NCBI RefSeq assembly: GCF_030644385.1
Contig: NZ_CP130060.1
Span: forward strand, 1,488,001 to 1,552,000
Direction: 5' to 3'
Length of the DNA: 64,000 bases
Origin: Stomatobaculum sp. F0698
GTDB taxonomy: Bacteria; Bacillota; Clostridia; Lachnospirales; Lachnospiraceae
A model generated the notes under the pieces. That model was not told the DNA's origin, searched no databases, and saw nothing but the letters and a program-made list of their open reading frames with translations. How positions within the stretch are numbered: the stretch's first letter is position 1; the number at the start of each line of letters is the position of its first letter. This document shows positions 23,911 to 32,809 of this stretch, piece after piece. The position numbers and the translations under genes were made by a program.

Positions 23911-24057
23911 ATGAAAGAAAATATCTTTTTTATAGCTATGTGCGTTTTCTATGTCGTGTATCTCATAAGCGGGCATGTGCTTGCGCCTGGTATGTGCGTG
24001 CTTGCAGCGTCCACATGCGACACGATGTCTCGCGCCTCGCACCGGCTCCGCCGCTAG
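23911..24057 (+). CDS. Tiny hydrophobic protein, cassette 2 gene b
   Basis: 48 residues, starting ATGAAAGAAAAT after a T-rich hairpin region. One long hydrophobic segment (IFFIAMCVFYVVYLISG), then a polar, basic tail ending in RASHRLRR. The middle resembles the out-of-frame continuation of cassette 1 gene b. The paired arrangement a-hairpin-b occurs twice in this region. Confidence 0.5.
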   Translation: MKENIFFIAMCVFYVVYLISGHVLAPGMCVLAASTCDTMSRASHRLRR

Positions 24058-24237
24058 TCATAGCGCGCCGCGCTTGCAGGCGTGGGGCGGTATGATATAG
24101 CTATCTCGCAAAGCGCTTACCTCGCAGACGGGCACACGAAAACGGCCACTATATATAGCTCTCTTTGGCGCTCTATGAAGGCGGACGCTGCTCCGCCGAG
24201 CGCTGTCGGATGCATGCTGACTCCTCTACGGAACAAA
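24058..24237. other. Intergenic stretch without a supported gene
   Basis: Contains short GC-rich inverted repeats (for example GGCGGACGCTGCTCCGCC near 24180) and TATATATA near 24152. I see no coding sequence I can support. Confidence 0.4.
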
Positions 24238-24265
24238 GAAAAGGCGGGCCTATGCCCTCCTTTTT
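24238..24265 (-). terminator. Terminator of the RHH-protein gene
   Basis: On the minus strand AAGGAGGGC, a 4-base loop and GCCCGCCTT followed by TTCTTTG. One mismatch in the stem. Lies about 30 bases after the stop. Confidence 0.6.
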
Positions 24266-24296
24266 ACTTGCCCCTTTCAACCTCGCTTTTCACCTC

Positions 24297-24500
24297 TTAA
24301 CGCCCGCCTACGCCATCCCGATTCGCCGTGTCTCCTATATGCTCCGCAAGTACTCGCTTTATAAAGCCGCTCACCGTCTCGCACGTCGCATCGGCTACGG
24401 CACGTACTCGCTCAAAGTCCTCCTTTTTCAGCTCCAGCATAAAGCGCTTGTATACGCGCTTTTTATAGGCGTTGATCTTCTGCGTTCTGCTCTTATCCAT
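24297..24500 (-). CDS. Ribbon-helix-helix (Arc-type) small protein
   Basis: 67 residues. INAYKKRVYKRFMLELKK followed by DFERVRAVADATCETVSGF and IKRVLAEHI fits the beta-alpha-alpha layout of Arc/MetJ repressors; small proteins of this kind are frequent on plasmids and ICEs of Clostridia. It could be a repressor or mobilisation accessory. It opposes the tiny-gene cassette and has its own terminator. Confidence 0.65.
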   Translation of the reverse strand: MDKSRTQKINAYKKRVYKRFMLELKKEDFERVRAVADATCETVSGFIKRVLAEHIGDTANRDGVGGR

Positions 24501-24702
24501 GTAGCCCCCACTCTCGCGCGTTTTTTTCCTGTCCTCTCATACTAACACATACCTCCGCAGTTGTGCATACAGCATTTCTCGCATTTTTTTGCTCTTTGTT
24601 TTTTGGATTTTTCTGGCATCTAGTTGTCTGCACATCAGCGTTATCATAAGGCCATCTCAAGCAAGCGCCGCGAGTGCGGCGCACACCCGAAAGGAGATGT
24701 AC

Positions 24703-24999
24703 CATGACAGTCAACTCTTCCGCCCTTACTGCTACTCGCGAGCTTCTCACGCACGCAAAGACCGCAGCGCGTGGAATCACGGCGTTACCGTTTACGCGCT
24801 TGATCTACCGGACGCCTTCATAGACGCCTCCGCAACCGAGCTAGAACGCTCTGCTCTACTCAACGGCGCCTCTAGCTGGGCAGAGTACAGCCATGGCGGC
24901 TCCGCCTTAATCTCCGATAGTGATATCGCAAAGCGTCTGTGCACTCCATCCGAGCTCAAGCGCAAGCGCGGCGACGAGCTGCCCCCGAACTCGCGAGAG
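24703..24999 (+). pseudogene. Mobile-element hypothetical protein, frameshifted and truncated at a CRISPR repeat
   Basis: After AAAGGAG an ATG opens 39 codons (MTVNSSALTATRELLTHAKT ...). Near 24760 the coding continues in another frame as RSAWNHGVTVYALDLPDAF, LLNGASSWAEYSHGG and AKRLCTPSELKRKRG, typical of a short protein common on Lachnospiraceae ICEs, whose normal C-terminal third is missing here because the CRISPR repeat at 25000 follows at once. Confidence 0.55.
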
Positions 25000-25027
25000 G
25001 GGTCACCCCCGCGCATGCGGGGAAAAC
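25000..25027 (-). CRISPR. CRISPR block 5: single repeat
   Basis: One 28-bp repeat (GGGTCACC start, CGCGCATGCG loop). It cuts a mobile-element gene on one side and touches the stop of the 64-residue gene on the other; a 278-bp insert with that gene separates it from the main array. Confidence 0.8.
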
Positions 25028-25221
25028 TACTGTAGCCCAGCGCCCTCTTTATCCTTGAGTAACCCTGAAATCTCATCTGCACTGACTTCAATCGTATCCC
25101 AATCAGGACCCTCTAAGTCTACATCTACGATATACTCGACGTTTTCTTTCAGAATCTCCACTACCGTAGCTGTCCTACCATCTTTCAAAATCACTTTAGA
25201 ATACTGTGAATATCGCTCCAT
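25027..25221 (-). CDS. Small beta-rich hypothetical protein between CRISPR blocks
   Basis: 64 residues from the ATG at 25221, with GGAG 8 bases upstream; the frame is open further up without a site. Sequence VILKDGRTATVVEILKENV followed by YIVDVDLEGPDW suggests a small SH3-like barrel as in DUF4926-type proteins, many of which look like immunity proteins. Assignment is loose. Its stop shares a base with CRISPR block 5. Confidence 0.55.
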   Translation of the reverse strand: MERYSQYSKVILKDGRTATVVEILKENVEYIVDVDLEGPDWDTIEVSADEISGLLKDKEGAGLQ

Positions 25222-25305
25222 TATCTCAGCTCCTGTTCGTAACGTATACACTGGTCAAACGGTAATCATCACCATACTGAATCCATGTGGCCATTACCTT
25301 AGTCG

Positions 25306-28300
25306 GGATCACCCCCGCGCATGCGGGGAAAACAAACCATCAATCAGATGCTTTCCGCCCACCTCGGGATCACCCCCGCGTGTGCGGGGAAAACCCGCCG
25401 CGCTTAGAGATTTCCACAGCATCGACAGGATCACCCCCGCGTGTGCGGGGAAAACTCCTTGAGTTTGCCCTTGGGTACATCGAGATAGGGATCACCTCCG
25501 CGTGTGCGGGGAAAACTTGTCCTTTTCCTTTTTCAGTACCTCGATGGCGGGATCACCCCCGCGTGTGCGGGGAAAACGACCACCTAACGCCATGCCGATT
25601 AACGCGCCTGGGATCACCCCCGCGTGTGCGGGGAAAACCCGTGCGGCGGAAGTTACTGCCGTGGGCGGCGAGGATCACCCCCGCGTGTGCGGGGAAAACC
25701 CTGTGCACGCCTTAAAAATCCCCGCATCAAAGGGATCACCCCCGCGTGTGCGGGGAAAACGGCATCATCCGCGCGGCGTCGGGGGTGGTCGAGGGATCAC
25801 CCCCGCGTGTGCGGGGAAAACAAGGAGGACGGTCCGAAGTTTGAGCGCGTAGAGGGATCACCCCCGCGTGTGCGGGGAAAACGGGAGGGCGGAGACGCTG
25901 ACGGCGGCTATACAGGGATCACCCCCGCGTGTGCGGGGAAAACTTTCACGGAGGTAGACGGATGAATCAGGTCGTAGGATCACCCCCGCGTGTGCGGGGA
26001 AAACGGAGACATCTCGCCTCTCACGGCGGTGGTGATAGGATCACCCCCGCGTGTGCGGGGAAAACCAAGTTCAGATTTTTATTCTGGATATGTCATTAGG
26101 ATCACCCCCGCGTGTGCGGGGAAAACTATAAACCCCGTTGTTTTATATAAATGTTGACAGGATCACCCCCGCGTGTGCGGGGAAAACAGTCGCCCTTGTG
26201 GTCGCGGCAGTGGTCACGCAGGATCACCCCCGCGTGTGCGGGGAAAACAGGAGCTGATACGCGCAGGCGGGGGCGACGGAGGGATCACCCCCGCGTGTGC
26301 GGGGAAAACTGTGTAGTCTGCTTGGTGGTTGTCCCGTGCTGGGGATCACCCCCGCGTGTGCGGGGAAAACGTTCTTCTCGTTCTTCTCGTGTTTCTGCGT
26401 TCAGGATCACCCCCGCGTGTGCGGGGAAAACTCAACAAATTCAGACAAAGCAGCCAGCATATTAGGATCACCCCCGCGTGTGCGGGGAAAACACATTTCT
26501 TCTATGTGCAAACAGCCGTCTATGAGGATCACCCCCGCGTGTGCGGGGAAAACTATATCACGAGTGAAAACGATGAAGAGATGCAGGGATCACCCCCGCG
26601 TGTGCGGGGAAAACTAACGCATCAAGATTTGTAAGAATCTCGGCATAGGATCACCCCCGCGTGTGCGGGGAAAACAACGGGCGACCTCGCAGAGGGCAGA
26701 GAGCTGGAGGATCACCCCCGCGTGTGCGGGGAAAACTTCTACGGACAAACATAGTATCACATGGGGAAAGGATCACCCCCGCGTGTGCGGGGAAAACAGA
26801 AGGGCAGTTTTTTGTTGATAGCGTTAGATAGGATCACCCCCGCGTGTGCGGGGAAAACTCTTTGCCGGTTCCGCAGCGGTCTTGACTCTGAGGATCACCC
26901 CCGCGTGTGCGGGGAAAACTAATGCGTCAAGATTAGTAAGAATCTCGGCATAGGATCACCCCCGCGTGTGCGGGGAAAACGTCGGTACCGTATACATAGA
27001 TGACGGCTCGCGGGGATCACCCCCGCGTGTGCGGGGAAAACTTGACTACAAGCAGAGACCGCAGCTTGAGCGGAGGATCACCCCCGCGTGTGCGGGGAAA
27101 ACGATTGCGTTCCTGCCGTTGTCGAAATTTGTGTAGGATCACCCCCGCGTGTGCGGGGAAAACCCTTTTCCGGTACTCCGTCCAGATCCGCATATAGGAT
27201 CACCCCCGCGTGTGCGGGGAAAACCTTGGACAGTCACGGATGATGGACAGAGAATCAGGATCACCCCCGCGTGTGCGGGGAAAACAGCGTTAAAGCAGGT
27301 TTCTAAAATAATGCTAAAGGATCACCCCCGCGTGTGCGGGGAAAACTTCTGGAAAGAATGCGGATGCCGTCCCGCGCAAGGATCACCCCCGCGTGTGCGG
27401 GGAAAACATGCAGAGCCCTGGGATTTAGAGCGCAGCACGAGGATCACCCCCGCGTGTGCGGGGAAAACTCTCAGAGCCGAGGTCAAAATATCCTTCGGAA
27501 AGGATCACCCCCGCGTGTGCGGGGAAAACCTCAACAAAATGCTTCACGACCTCGGCGTACAGGGATCACCCCCGCGTGTGCGGGGAAAACGTTTCACCTA
27601 CAAGAACGTTATCCTGCAGGGCAGGATCACCCCCGCGTGTGCGGGGAAAACGAAGTTTGCAAACATGGTAGTCGTACCGGAGCAGGATCACCCCCGCGTG
27701 TGCGGGGAAAACTGGGCAGGCGCGTGCATCCAGAGCGTGCGAGCGGGATCACCCCCGCGTGTGCGGGGAAAACCTCCTGAGTAATCTCTCCGGAAAGCAT
27801 CCGAAGGGATCACCCCCGCGTGTGCGGGGAAAACTTCCGGAGAGCCCGGAAGCGCTGCGCCTGCGGAGGATCACCCCCGCGTGTGCGGGGAAAACCTGCA
27901 CGCAAAAAGGACCGCTCCGGAATCACGAGGATCACCCCCGCGTGTGCGGGGAAAACGGACAATAACACATGAAAACAAGAGCGCTTATAGGATCACCCCC
28001 GCGTGTGCGGGGAAAACCACGCCGTTGATTTCCTGAGTTCTCTGATAAAAGGATCACCCCCGCGTGTGCGGGGAAAACCAGGTGCAATCCTCGGCGCGGA
28101 TAAGGTGGTCAGGATCACCCCCGCGTGTGCGGGGAAAACCGAAAGTCCTTCTCATGGAAAATGTAGAGGAAAGGATCACCCCCGCGTGTGCGGGGAAAAC
28201 GCCGGACCCGCAAGACTCACCTCCTGCTAACCGGGATCACCCCCGCGTGTGCGGGGAAAACGAGAGGATAGAGGGGGTTGAGCTGTGAGTCATAGGATCA

Positions 28301-29604
28301 CCCCCGCGTGTGCGGGGAAAACACCGAAAACGCTGCAGAGCTCCGTGCGGAAGCAGGATCACCCCCGCGTGTGCGGGGAAAACTCTTAAATTTGTGCAGT
28401 GCTCCGGTATTGTGTAGGATCACCCCCGCGTGTGCGGGGAAAACCTTTGTCTGTGTGATGGCCTTATCATATCGCGAGGATCACCCCCGCGTGTGCGGGG
28501 AAAACTATTGTAAGTTCCCCTGTATATATGCGTGGTTGGGATCACCCCCGCGTGTGCGGGGAAAACGGGCAATATTTTCGGATTAAAGGAACTTAACAAG
28601 GATCACCCCCGCGTGTGCGGGGAAAACTTGACGGTGTTAGATACTATGCAACCACAAGCAGGATCACCCCCGCGTGTGCGGGGAAAACTTATACCGTTGA
28701 GTTTCAGTTAACGCTGGATTAGGATCACCCCCGCGTGTGCGGGGAAAACAATTTATAGGCACGCTTGGAATCGCGCCAACAAGGATCACCCCCGCGTGTG
28801 CGGGGAAAACTCGCTGAAACTTATAACATTGCCGTTGTCAAAAGGATCACCCCCGCGTGTGCGGGGAAAACACGCCGCTGGGCGGCAACATGATCACGAT
28901 GCCGGGATCACCCCCGCGTGTGCGGGGAAAACGGCCGCAGTAGTCAGCGGGCGATGGAAAGCGCAGGATCACCCCCGCGTGTGCGGGGAAAACTGGGCAG
29001 GCGCGTGCATCCAGAGCGTGCGGGCGGGATCACCCCCGCGTGTGCGGGGAAAACAAGCCGCGGAGCTTCTCGGCAAGCGGTACGGAAGGATCACCCCCGC
29101 GTGTGCGGGGAAAACTGCCGAAACTTACAAGAACTTGACAGGCGAAAAGGATCACCCCCGCGTGTGCGGGGAAAACGTAGCGACCGTTACAAAGAACGGA
29201 AGCGATGTAGGATCACCCCCGCGTGTGCGGGGAAAACCCTGATAGACAGCAGCCATGACCGCGCTATAGGGGATCACCCCCGCGTGTGCGGGGAAAACTT
29301 CGGGTCAAACTCGTATGCGTGCATTCTCTCGGGATCACCCCCGCGTGTGCGGGGAAAACATAACATGAAAGCCGAAGTTTTTGGCTACTGGAGGATCACC
29401 CCCGCGTGTGCGGGGAAAACAAAAGGCGTCCGCATAAACGGACGCCAAAAAAATGGATCACCCCCGCGTGTGCGGGGAAAACAGTATGAAAAGGCCTTTG
29501 AGCGGCTGCGATATAGGATCACCCCCGCGTGTGCGGGGAAAACGGCGGAAGCTACGGGCGGACAGAGGCGGAGGAAGGATCACCCCCGCGTGTGCGGGGA
29601 AAAC
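25306..29604 (-). CRISPR. Main type I-E CRISPR array: 71 repeats, 70 spacers
   Basis: 28-bp repeats start at 25306 and recur every 61 bp to 29577, checked at several points; one unit (29393 to 29455) is 62 bp. On the plus strand the consensus begins GGATCACC, has the stem CCCCGC/GCGGGG around GTGT, and ends GAAAAC. Read on the minus strand it is a normal I-E repeat (starts GTTTTCCCC, ends GTGATCC), so crRNAs come from the minus strand and the leader end is near cas2. The first repeat has the CGCGCATGCG loop of the older blocks; nearly all others are identical. Spacers are 33 bp, one is 34. Confidence 0.97.
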
Positions 29605-29636
29605 ACTTTGGAAATGGCGTATTTCCGTGGTTGATC
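29605..29636 (-). promoter_or_regulatory. Short leader between cas2 and the CRISPR array
   Basis: Only 32 bases separate the first repeat from the stop codon of cas2. They contain GGAAAT-GGCGT-ATTTCC (29610-29626), a perfect 6-bp inverted repeat. No promoter is visible in this stretch, so the leader function probably extends into the cas2 gene. Confidence 0.5.
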
Positions 29637-30536
29637 CTAGTCCTCAGCCTCAATCCTCTTTAACTTCTCGTAGAGCTGATGCGTCAAGCGGCAGTCAGCG
29701 AGCGCCCTGTGCGGCTCCAGTATAGCAAAATGAAAGTACTTTGATAAGGTCAAGAGTTTGTAATCTTCCACCTCTTCTATCTTTTGCCGTGCAAGATTCA
29801 GTGTATCGGTAATGTGGGGATGTCCCGGCAAGATATCGTTTTGCTTGCAAGCCTGCTGCAGGAAGCGCCAATCAAAGCTTGCATTGTGGCTCACAATTCG
29901 AGTATCTCCGATGAACTCCAGTAGCTCTTTGAGCACCTGTGCAATCGGCCTTCCCTCATTTTTTAGCTGATCCTGAGTAATTCCGGTCAATTCAACGATT
30001 GTCTCTGGTAAAGAATCGCAGTGAATCAAACTGCTATAGCAGGAAACTTCTTGCCCTTTTTCTACCCGGATAGCTGCAACTTCAATCATCCGGTCATGCG
30101 CTATATTGAGTCCGGTCGTCTCTACATCCAGGACTACATACTCAGCTGTACTCCGTTTGCGTGCCTGATGCTTCTGAATCTGCTGCATCTGATAGCATGT
30201 CTCTGCACGGCTCATTGCAGCTTTTTCTGTCTCAACTTGTTCGGAATTCTTTTCTCGTTTTTTTATTCCGGGCTTTCTCACCAACTTGATGCCGTCATAA
30301 TCCACCGGCAGCCAACTGGTATTATGAATTGCAAAGTCTAGTTTCTGCTCTCCGTTGCTGCTGTAAACCATGGTCGCTCTGCCATCTTTGACGTGCTCAC
30401 AAATGCGTCTCCAAAGTTCATCGCGAACGCGTGCACTGAGATTCCCAACATAAACGCCTGTCGAAATTTCAAGCAACCATTTAGACAAATCCCCTCGCAC
30501 CTTGGGGGGACAATCGGTAAGTGTAATCACTATCAT
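29637..30536 (-). CDS. cas2: Cas2e fused to a DEDDh (DnaQ-like) exonuclease
   Basis: 299 residues. Residues 1-~95 are Cas2e (MIVITLTDCPPKVRGDLSKW, then TGVYVGNLSARVRDELW), the type I-E Cas2 that joins Cas1 in spacer integration. A charged linker leads to a DEDDh exonuclease, residues ~130-295, with VLDVETTG, SHNASFDWRFL and HRALADCRLT carrying the catalytic acids and histidine. In Streptococcus thermophilus the equivalent Cas2-DnaQ domain trims prespacers. Its ATG overlaps the stop of cas1 by 4 bases. Last gene of the cas operon, directly before the array. Confidence 0.93.
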   Translation of the reverse strand: MIVITLTDCPPKVRGDLSKWLLEISTGVYVGNLSARVRDELWRRICEHVKDGRATMVYSSNGEQKLDFAIHNTSWLPVDYDGIKLVRKPGIKKREKNSEQVETEKAAMSRAETCYQMQQIQKHQARKRSTAEYVVLDVETTGLNIAHDRMIEVAAIRVEKGQEVSCYSSLIHCDSLPETIVELTGITQDQLKNEGRPIAQVLKELLEFIGDTRIVSHNASFDWRFLQQACKQNDILPGHPHITDTLNLARQKIEEVEDYKLLTLSKYFHFAILEPHRALADCRLTHQLYEKLKRIEAED

Positions 30537-31477
30537 GGTGTATCACCCATCCGATATGAGGTGGCGTTTGGAACAGTATCTCTTATGTCATCCCAAAGGT
30601 AAACCGCACTCTCTTCCTCTCCCGCTTCTTCCCCCTCATCTGCAAGCAAATAGTGCAAATCTCGTATCATTCGCTCTAAAATGTGCTGCTCTACCATCGC
30701 ATCACGAGTCTTCCTTCTGACATAAGCGGGCAAGTCCGGCAAATCTTGCGAAGCCGCTTCAAATGCGATAGGGATAGTCACCTGAGCTTTGTAAAGGTCT
30801 GCAATATCATATACAAATGAGAGTTCATGTCCGACATGAACAAAACCGAGTCCCGGGGAACATCCCAAAGCAACAATAACTGCATGCGCAAGCCCGTAAA
30901 GACACACATGCCCTGCACTGAGTGCTTGATTCACCGCATTGCTTTCAAAAAAATCCTCTGGATTGTATTCTCTGCCGGACCATGAAACGTCGTATTGCTT
31001 GGATAGCTTGCGGTATATTTCCCGCACACGGCTTCCCTCACGTCCGCGAAGTTGCTGTAACGTTAACTTGCTTACATCTTCTGAAGGAAAGCGCATTGCA
31101 TACATCTTTCGCACGACAGCCAAATGTAACCGCTGATTACTAACTAATTTGGCTTGTTGCAACAAAAGACCCGCTCGCTTGGTGAGCGGGCGTCCGCTCG
31201 CATAATAGCGAACGCCGTGCTCTCCAACCCAAATGACAGTAACACCTGCATCTCCGATCAGTTCCATCGCACGATGCGTAATACTGCTGCCCGGCCCCAG
31301 CATCAGTACCGAGATGGCTGCTGCCGGAATATCTACCGTACCGTCATCGTCTATCACTTCAATCGCACCGTCACGTCGATTCAACTTGCAGCGCTCCAGA
31401 TACAGAAAGGTCATTCGATCCTTGACCTGTGGCAACTGTTGTAATTCCGGGCGTATGATGCCTGGAATCTCCTTCAT
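30533..31477 (-). CDS. cas1: Cas1e integrase
   Basis: 314 residues, normal for I-E Cas1. ITHRAMELIGDAGVTVIWVG near residue 75 and HVCLYGLAHAVIVALG near 190 match the family; the metal ligands fit Glu in GREGSRVRE, His in GFVHVGHELSF and Asp in VYDIADLYK. With Cas2 it inserts new spacers at the leader end. Starts 8 bases after cas6e and overlaps cas2 by 4 bases. Confidence 0.95.
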   Translation of the reverse strand: MKEIPGIIRPELQQLPQVKDRMTFLYLERCKLNRRDGAIEVIDDDGTVDIPAAAISVLMLGPGSSITHRAMELIGDAGVTVIWVGEHGVRYYASGRPLTKRAGLLLQQAKLVSNQRLHLAVVRKMYAMRFPSEDVSKLTLQQLRGREGSRVREIYRKLSKQYDVSWSGREYNPEDFFESNAVNQALSAGHVCLYGLAHAVIVALGCSPGLGFVHVGHELSFVYDIADLYKAQVTIPIAFEAASQDLPDLPAYVRRKTRDAMVEQHILERMIRDLHYLLADEGEEAGEEESAVYLWDDIRDTVPNATSYRMGDTP

Positions 31478-31485
31478 TTCTCACC

Positions 31486-32121
31486 TCAGGGCAGACGCAT
31501 AATGGTGAGCAATCCCATGCCGTAAGCTCTTCCTCTGCCCATCCCGCGGCACAGAAGCTCTTTGAATTTTTCTACATCCGTTACAGTTAAAATGCCTTCG
31601 TAACTCACTTCTCGCAGAGAAACAGACTTGTCTTTTTCTTCCCGCTTATGGAAAATGTGCCAACTGTTTCCGACAGCGCGAAAGCCTCCTTCTTCCAGCG
31701 TAAACCCATTCTTTTCAGCTCGTTTCTTGAGCCAACTCTCTTGCTGCTCTGCGCCCACGCAAGCCCTTACCTCGCCGCGTTGCCCTGTGCTTGCACGAGA
31801 AATGCTCTGCGTTGGATTCGCGACTAGGCGAAAACGCCACCGGCTCTGGTCGGTAATGCGCGCTAAGAGAGATTCATACTCTCTCGTCAAAAAGCCTTCT
31901 TTCGGATTCCCGTATTCACGTACCGCAGCCTCCAAATTGGGTTTTTCTTCACTGAGTACAAGGATATAAAGCCTACCTCCAAGTGAATCCAAGCGCCAGA
32001 GTCTCCGCTCTCTGCTTCCGGCAAAGGCACTTTCCACCATCCCGTGGATTTTACTGCGGGAGCTGAGGAGTCTCCTTGTGCTTCTTTTGTCTGTATCTAA
32101 TTCCATTCTTGTCAGATACAT
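31486..32121 (-). CDS. cas6e: Cas6e crRNA endonuclease (CasE/Cse3)
   Basis: 211 residues from the ATG at 32121, which has AAGGAGG 6 bases upstream; the frame is open 11 codons further but without a site and into cas5. MYLTRMELDTDKRSTRRLL and the C-terminal glycine loop GMGRGRAYGMGLL are typical of I-E Cas6, which cuts at the base of the repeat hairpin and stays on the crRNA. The usual N-terminal histidine near residue 20-26 is represented by KIHGMVESAF. Confidence 0.92.
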   Translation of the reverse strand: MYLTRMELDTDKRSTRRLLSSRSKIHGMVESAFAGSRERRLWRLDSLGGRLYILVLSEEKPNLEAAVREYGNPKEGFLTREYESLLARITDQSRWRFRLVANPTQSISRASTGQRGEVRACVGAEQQESWLKKRAEKNGFTLEEGGFRAVGNSWHIFHKREEKDKSVSLREVSYEGILTVTDVEKFKELLCRGMGRGRAYGMGLLTIMRLP

Positions 32122-32134
32122 ATCCTCCCTCCTT

Positions 32135-32809
32135 TCACAGTTCTGCCATGGCATCGTGTTCTTCTGCCGATTCTTCTGTATTCACATCATCCCGAAGCCA
32201 GATTTCCTTTGCACGCCGATAACCGAATTCTCGTTTCATCGGATTAAAAGAAATCGGCAAATCCTGTACAACAGCACCTTCTTGTTCCGCCACGCCACAG
32301 TCTAAACGAATGTAGCGATGACTCTGCTGTATGCTCTTCAGATCTTTATTTTGATTCTCTTCTTCCCGTAACGCAATCTCTAACGCCTCCTCTCGAATGC
32401 CGAGCACCAATGGGAGGGTAGGCGGACAAGAACGTCTTCCGAGAAAAAGCGGAAAGCAGGGATTCCGTAGCGCTCTCTCTATCTTTTCCAAGAAATTTCG
32501 ATCTTCCGATTCCAATCCGACTAAAAAAACTGCATCGGAAAGATAATAACGATAGGTGAGATATGAGGTTTTGTCAGCCTTCGCCATATGGAAATCCTTT
32601 ATGACTTCACCGTTTCTGTCGACGCGAACGCCAAAACGAAGTGCTGAGAGTTCCGATAAATCTGCATCTCGTCTAAGTCCCAAGGCCGCCGCCAACAGTC
32701 CAATCACTCCACTCTTCGAGGGCTCACGATTGGTACGTCTTACCTCAAATTTTGAATCGGTTCCCCACGCCTGCAGCGGTGCAGCGAGGCGCAGTAACAA
32801 GGTACTCAT
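32135..32809 (-). CDS. cas5: Cas5e Cascade subunit (CasD)
   Basis: 224 residues. LLLRLAAPLQAWGTDSKFEVR followed by TNREPSKSGVIGLLAAALG is the Cas5 signature of type I-E; the protein caps the 5' handle of the crRNA. Its start shares four bases with the stop of cas7 (ATGA), so the two are coupled. 13 bases separate it from cas6e. Confidence 0.95.
   Translation of the reverse strand: MSTLLLRLAAPLQAWGTDSKFEVRRTNREPSKSGVIGLLAAALGLRRDADLSELSALRFGVRVDRNGEVIKDFHMAKADKTSYLTYRYYLSDAVFLVGLESEDRNFLEKIERALRNPCFPLFLGRRSCPPTLPLVLGIREEALEIALREEENQNKDLKSIQQSHRYIRLDCGVAEQEGAVVQDLPISFNPMKREFGYRRAKEIWLRDDVNTEESAEEHDAMAEL

Noticed and set aside
24165-24545. Plus-strand ORF of 126 residues
   Set aside because: It is antisense to the RHH gene and its terminator, and lacks a recognisable ribosome site or family.
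27149-27784. Array transcription on the plus strand
   Set aside because: Repeat orientation, the position of cas2 and the wear of repeats toward low coordinates all point to minus-strand transcription.
21304-29725. Many plus-strand ORFs across the CRISPR blocks with repeated GSPPRVRGK, ITPACAGKT or DHPRVCGEN
   Set aside because: They are translations of the 28-bp repeat in three frames (61-bp period shifts the frame each time), not genes.
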